Shown: positions 63,014-64,000 of the stretch, piece by piece | How the letters are laid out: each line of letters opens with the position of its first letter | How positions within the stretch are numbered: position 1 is the stretch's first letter | NCBI GenBank assembly: GCA_963836005.1 | Contig: CAWIHS010000002.1 | Location: 1,116,001-1,180,000, forward strand | Direction: 5' to 3' | DNA from: CAWIHS01 sp963836005 | GTDB taxonomy: Bacteria; Pseudomonadota; Gammaproteobacteria; GRL18 | DNA length: 64,000 nt | Program-made: the position numbers and the translations under genes | Notes under the pieces: generated by a model | What the model was told of the DNA's origin: nothing | Seen by the model: only the letters and a program-made list of their open reading frames with translations | Databases searched by the model: none

Positions 63014-63408
63014 TGTTCGTTCTTGATACAAATACATTAATTTACTTTTTTAAAGGCATAGGAAATGTTGCTGGAAAATTATTAACCATTTCGCCAAAGG
63101 AGATTGCGATTCCGACCATTGTAGTGTACGAATTAGAGTATGGGATCGCGAAATCAAGTTCGCCTAAAAAAAGACAGGCTCAGCTAAAAGAGATGTGCTC
63201 CCTGGTTAAGGTGCTGCCATTTGGAAATGAGGAAGCGCGTCTGGCCGCTTTAATTCGTGCCCAATTAGAAAAAAAAGGCACTCCAATTGGTCCATACGAT
63301 GTATTGATTGCGGCTACGGCACTGGCAAACCAGGGCGTATTGGTGACTAACAACGCCAAAGAATTTTCTCGAGTTTCAAAATTAAAAATTGAGAATTGGT
63401 ATCTATAA
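63013..63408 (+). CDS. vapC: VapC-type PIN-domain ribonuclease toxin
   Basis: The 131-aa protein has FVLDTNTLIYFFKG with the first acidic residue, VVYELEYGIAKS with the Glu, and IGPYDVLIAATALANQGVLVTNNAKEF with the last Asp residues, the full PIN active site. VapC toxins cleave tRNA or rRNA at single sites; the target is not predictable. It is one base overlapped with its antitoxin. Confidence 0.88.
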   Translation: MFVLDTNTLIYFFKGIGNVAGKLLTISPKEIAIPTIVVYELEYGIAKSSSPKKRQAQLKEMCSLVKVLPFGNEEARLAALIRAQLEKKGTPIGPYDVLIAATALANQGVLVTNNAKEFSRVSKLKIENWYL

Positions 63409-63529
63409 TAAATCCATAGACTATTTGACAATTATTATCATTTAAGGTCAGCCCCATTATTCATGATCGCGCAAAGCCGCAAAGAAGCAAAGAAGAGCTT
63501 TTTTAGGCTGAGCACCTGCGGCGCGAACT

Positions 63530-63588
63530 AAAATATCTGTACGCTATGTTCCTTCCCCCTTTAAGGGGGAAGGCCAGGATGGGGGTAA
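63530..63588 (+). repeat. REP unit with conserved leader, copy 1
   Basis: AAATATCTGTACGCTATG leads into CCTTCCCCCTTTAAGGGGG (63551-63573 hairpin) and CCAGGATGGGGGTAA. The same 55-60 bp recur at 63811-63869. Confidence 0.8.
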
Positions 63589-63810
63589 AATAAATAATTC
63601 CTCTCCCTGAAAAGGATAGACCCGGGGTTCGAGAGGAACGTGCGGCATATATTTTTTGTTACTGATCCCATTTATTCTTAGGATGCTTCTTTGATGGGCA
63701 AAAAACCCGTTTAAGAGGTAATAACAAGGTTTGATCGAGATGGATTGTATAGTAATCAAGGTATTACGCAGGTCCGACCTCAGTGTTTTGTGCGACCCCA
63801 GTGTTTTGTG

Positions 63811-63869
63811 AAAATATCTGTACGCTATGTTCCTTCCCCCTTTAAGGGGGAAGGCCAGGATGGGGGTAA
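63811..63869 (+). repeat. REP unit with conserved leader, copy 2
   Basis: Direct repeat of 63530-63588, with the hairpin at 63832-63854. The region 63409-64000 has no gene apart from these repeats and GCAAAGGCGCAAAG-type runs. Confidence 0.8.
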
Positions 63870-64000
63870 TAATGATCACCCATCTTGAAAAGCAAACGGG
63901 TGCAAAATTAATGATCGCATTCGATGATAATAAAACTCACCACCCCCCTGAGCGCCAAAGGCGCGAAAGCAATCAATCTTTAAATCTTTACCTTTGCGCC

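Noticed and set aside
39573..63869. REP hairpins as CRISPR or as terminators only
   Set aside because: They are dispersed, not regularly spaced, lie within MITEs and inside a gene fragment, and usually lack a U-run.

Overview
The window looks like chromosomal DNA of a gammaproteobacterium of low to moderate GC, rich in insertion sequences and short repeats. Pointers are a full-length RapA, a YihY/BrkB protein, an aryl-polyene-type lipid cluster with LolA-like and MMPL exporter genes, LoiP-like M48 and DUF3820 proteins, and many CCTTCCCCC..GGGGGAAGG REP hairpins. A methanotroph- or Thiotrichales-like host is possible, but the sequence does not settle the genus.

Layout. 1-10109 is a mobile and decayed zone. 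It holds an IS5-family end, an IS3-family element with a dead orfB, and a run of minus-strand genes each closed by an attC or attC-like palindrome (999-6462). Those genes are a DHFR/RibD-like reductase, a frameshifted alanine-dehydrogenase-like gene, and a flavin-binding plus SOUL heme-binding pair; together they look like an integron cassette cluster without an integrase. A wreck of three ISs, a hipBA toxin-antitoxin pair and a decayed rve-family IS with perfect 20-bp ends follow.

10112-17447 holds a lipid-kinase-like/DUF389 fusion coupled to an orphan periplasmic-binding lipoprotein, a DUF429 nuclease gene coupled to a truncated hsdR start, IS3 debris carrying a MITE, yihY, and a frameshifted secreted-protein gene. 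17909-30407 is a fatty-acid/polyketide cluster of aryl polyene type: ACP, AMP ligase, two dehydratases, KS plus chain-length factor, ketoreductase, methyltransferase, acyltransferase, glycosyltransferase, LolA-like carrier and MMPL exporter. Most genes overlap by a few bases and should be translated together.

30673-47841 is ordinary chromosome: msrA, an unusual M1 peptidase-ChaN-PDZ fusion, a PDC sensor, a secreted beta-propeller/DUF4214 protein, a DUF2238 membrane protein, a thioredoxin-fold protein, a TolC/short-adaptor pair, a DHH phosphoesterase, a Sel1-lytic transglycosylase, an M48 lipoprotein and an EamA transporter. 48676-57281 holds rapA, a proline-rich repeat protein, a conserved hypothetical and a membrane diguanylate cyclase. 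57632-62260 makes dTDP-L-rhamnose (rfbBACD) next to a WecA/MraY-like transferase with altered active-site motifs. The end carries vapBC and REP repeats.

The most informative non-genic signal is two families of small inverted-repeat elements that begin GTAAC and carry 8-bp target duplications, as expected for non-autonomous IS66-type MITEs. They sit in IS debris, in the aryl polyene cluster, upstream of rapA and in most large gaps.
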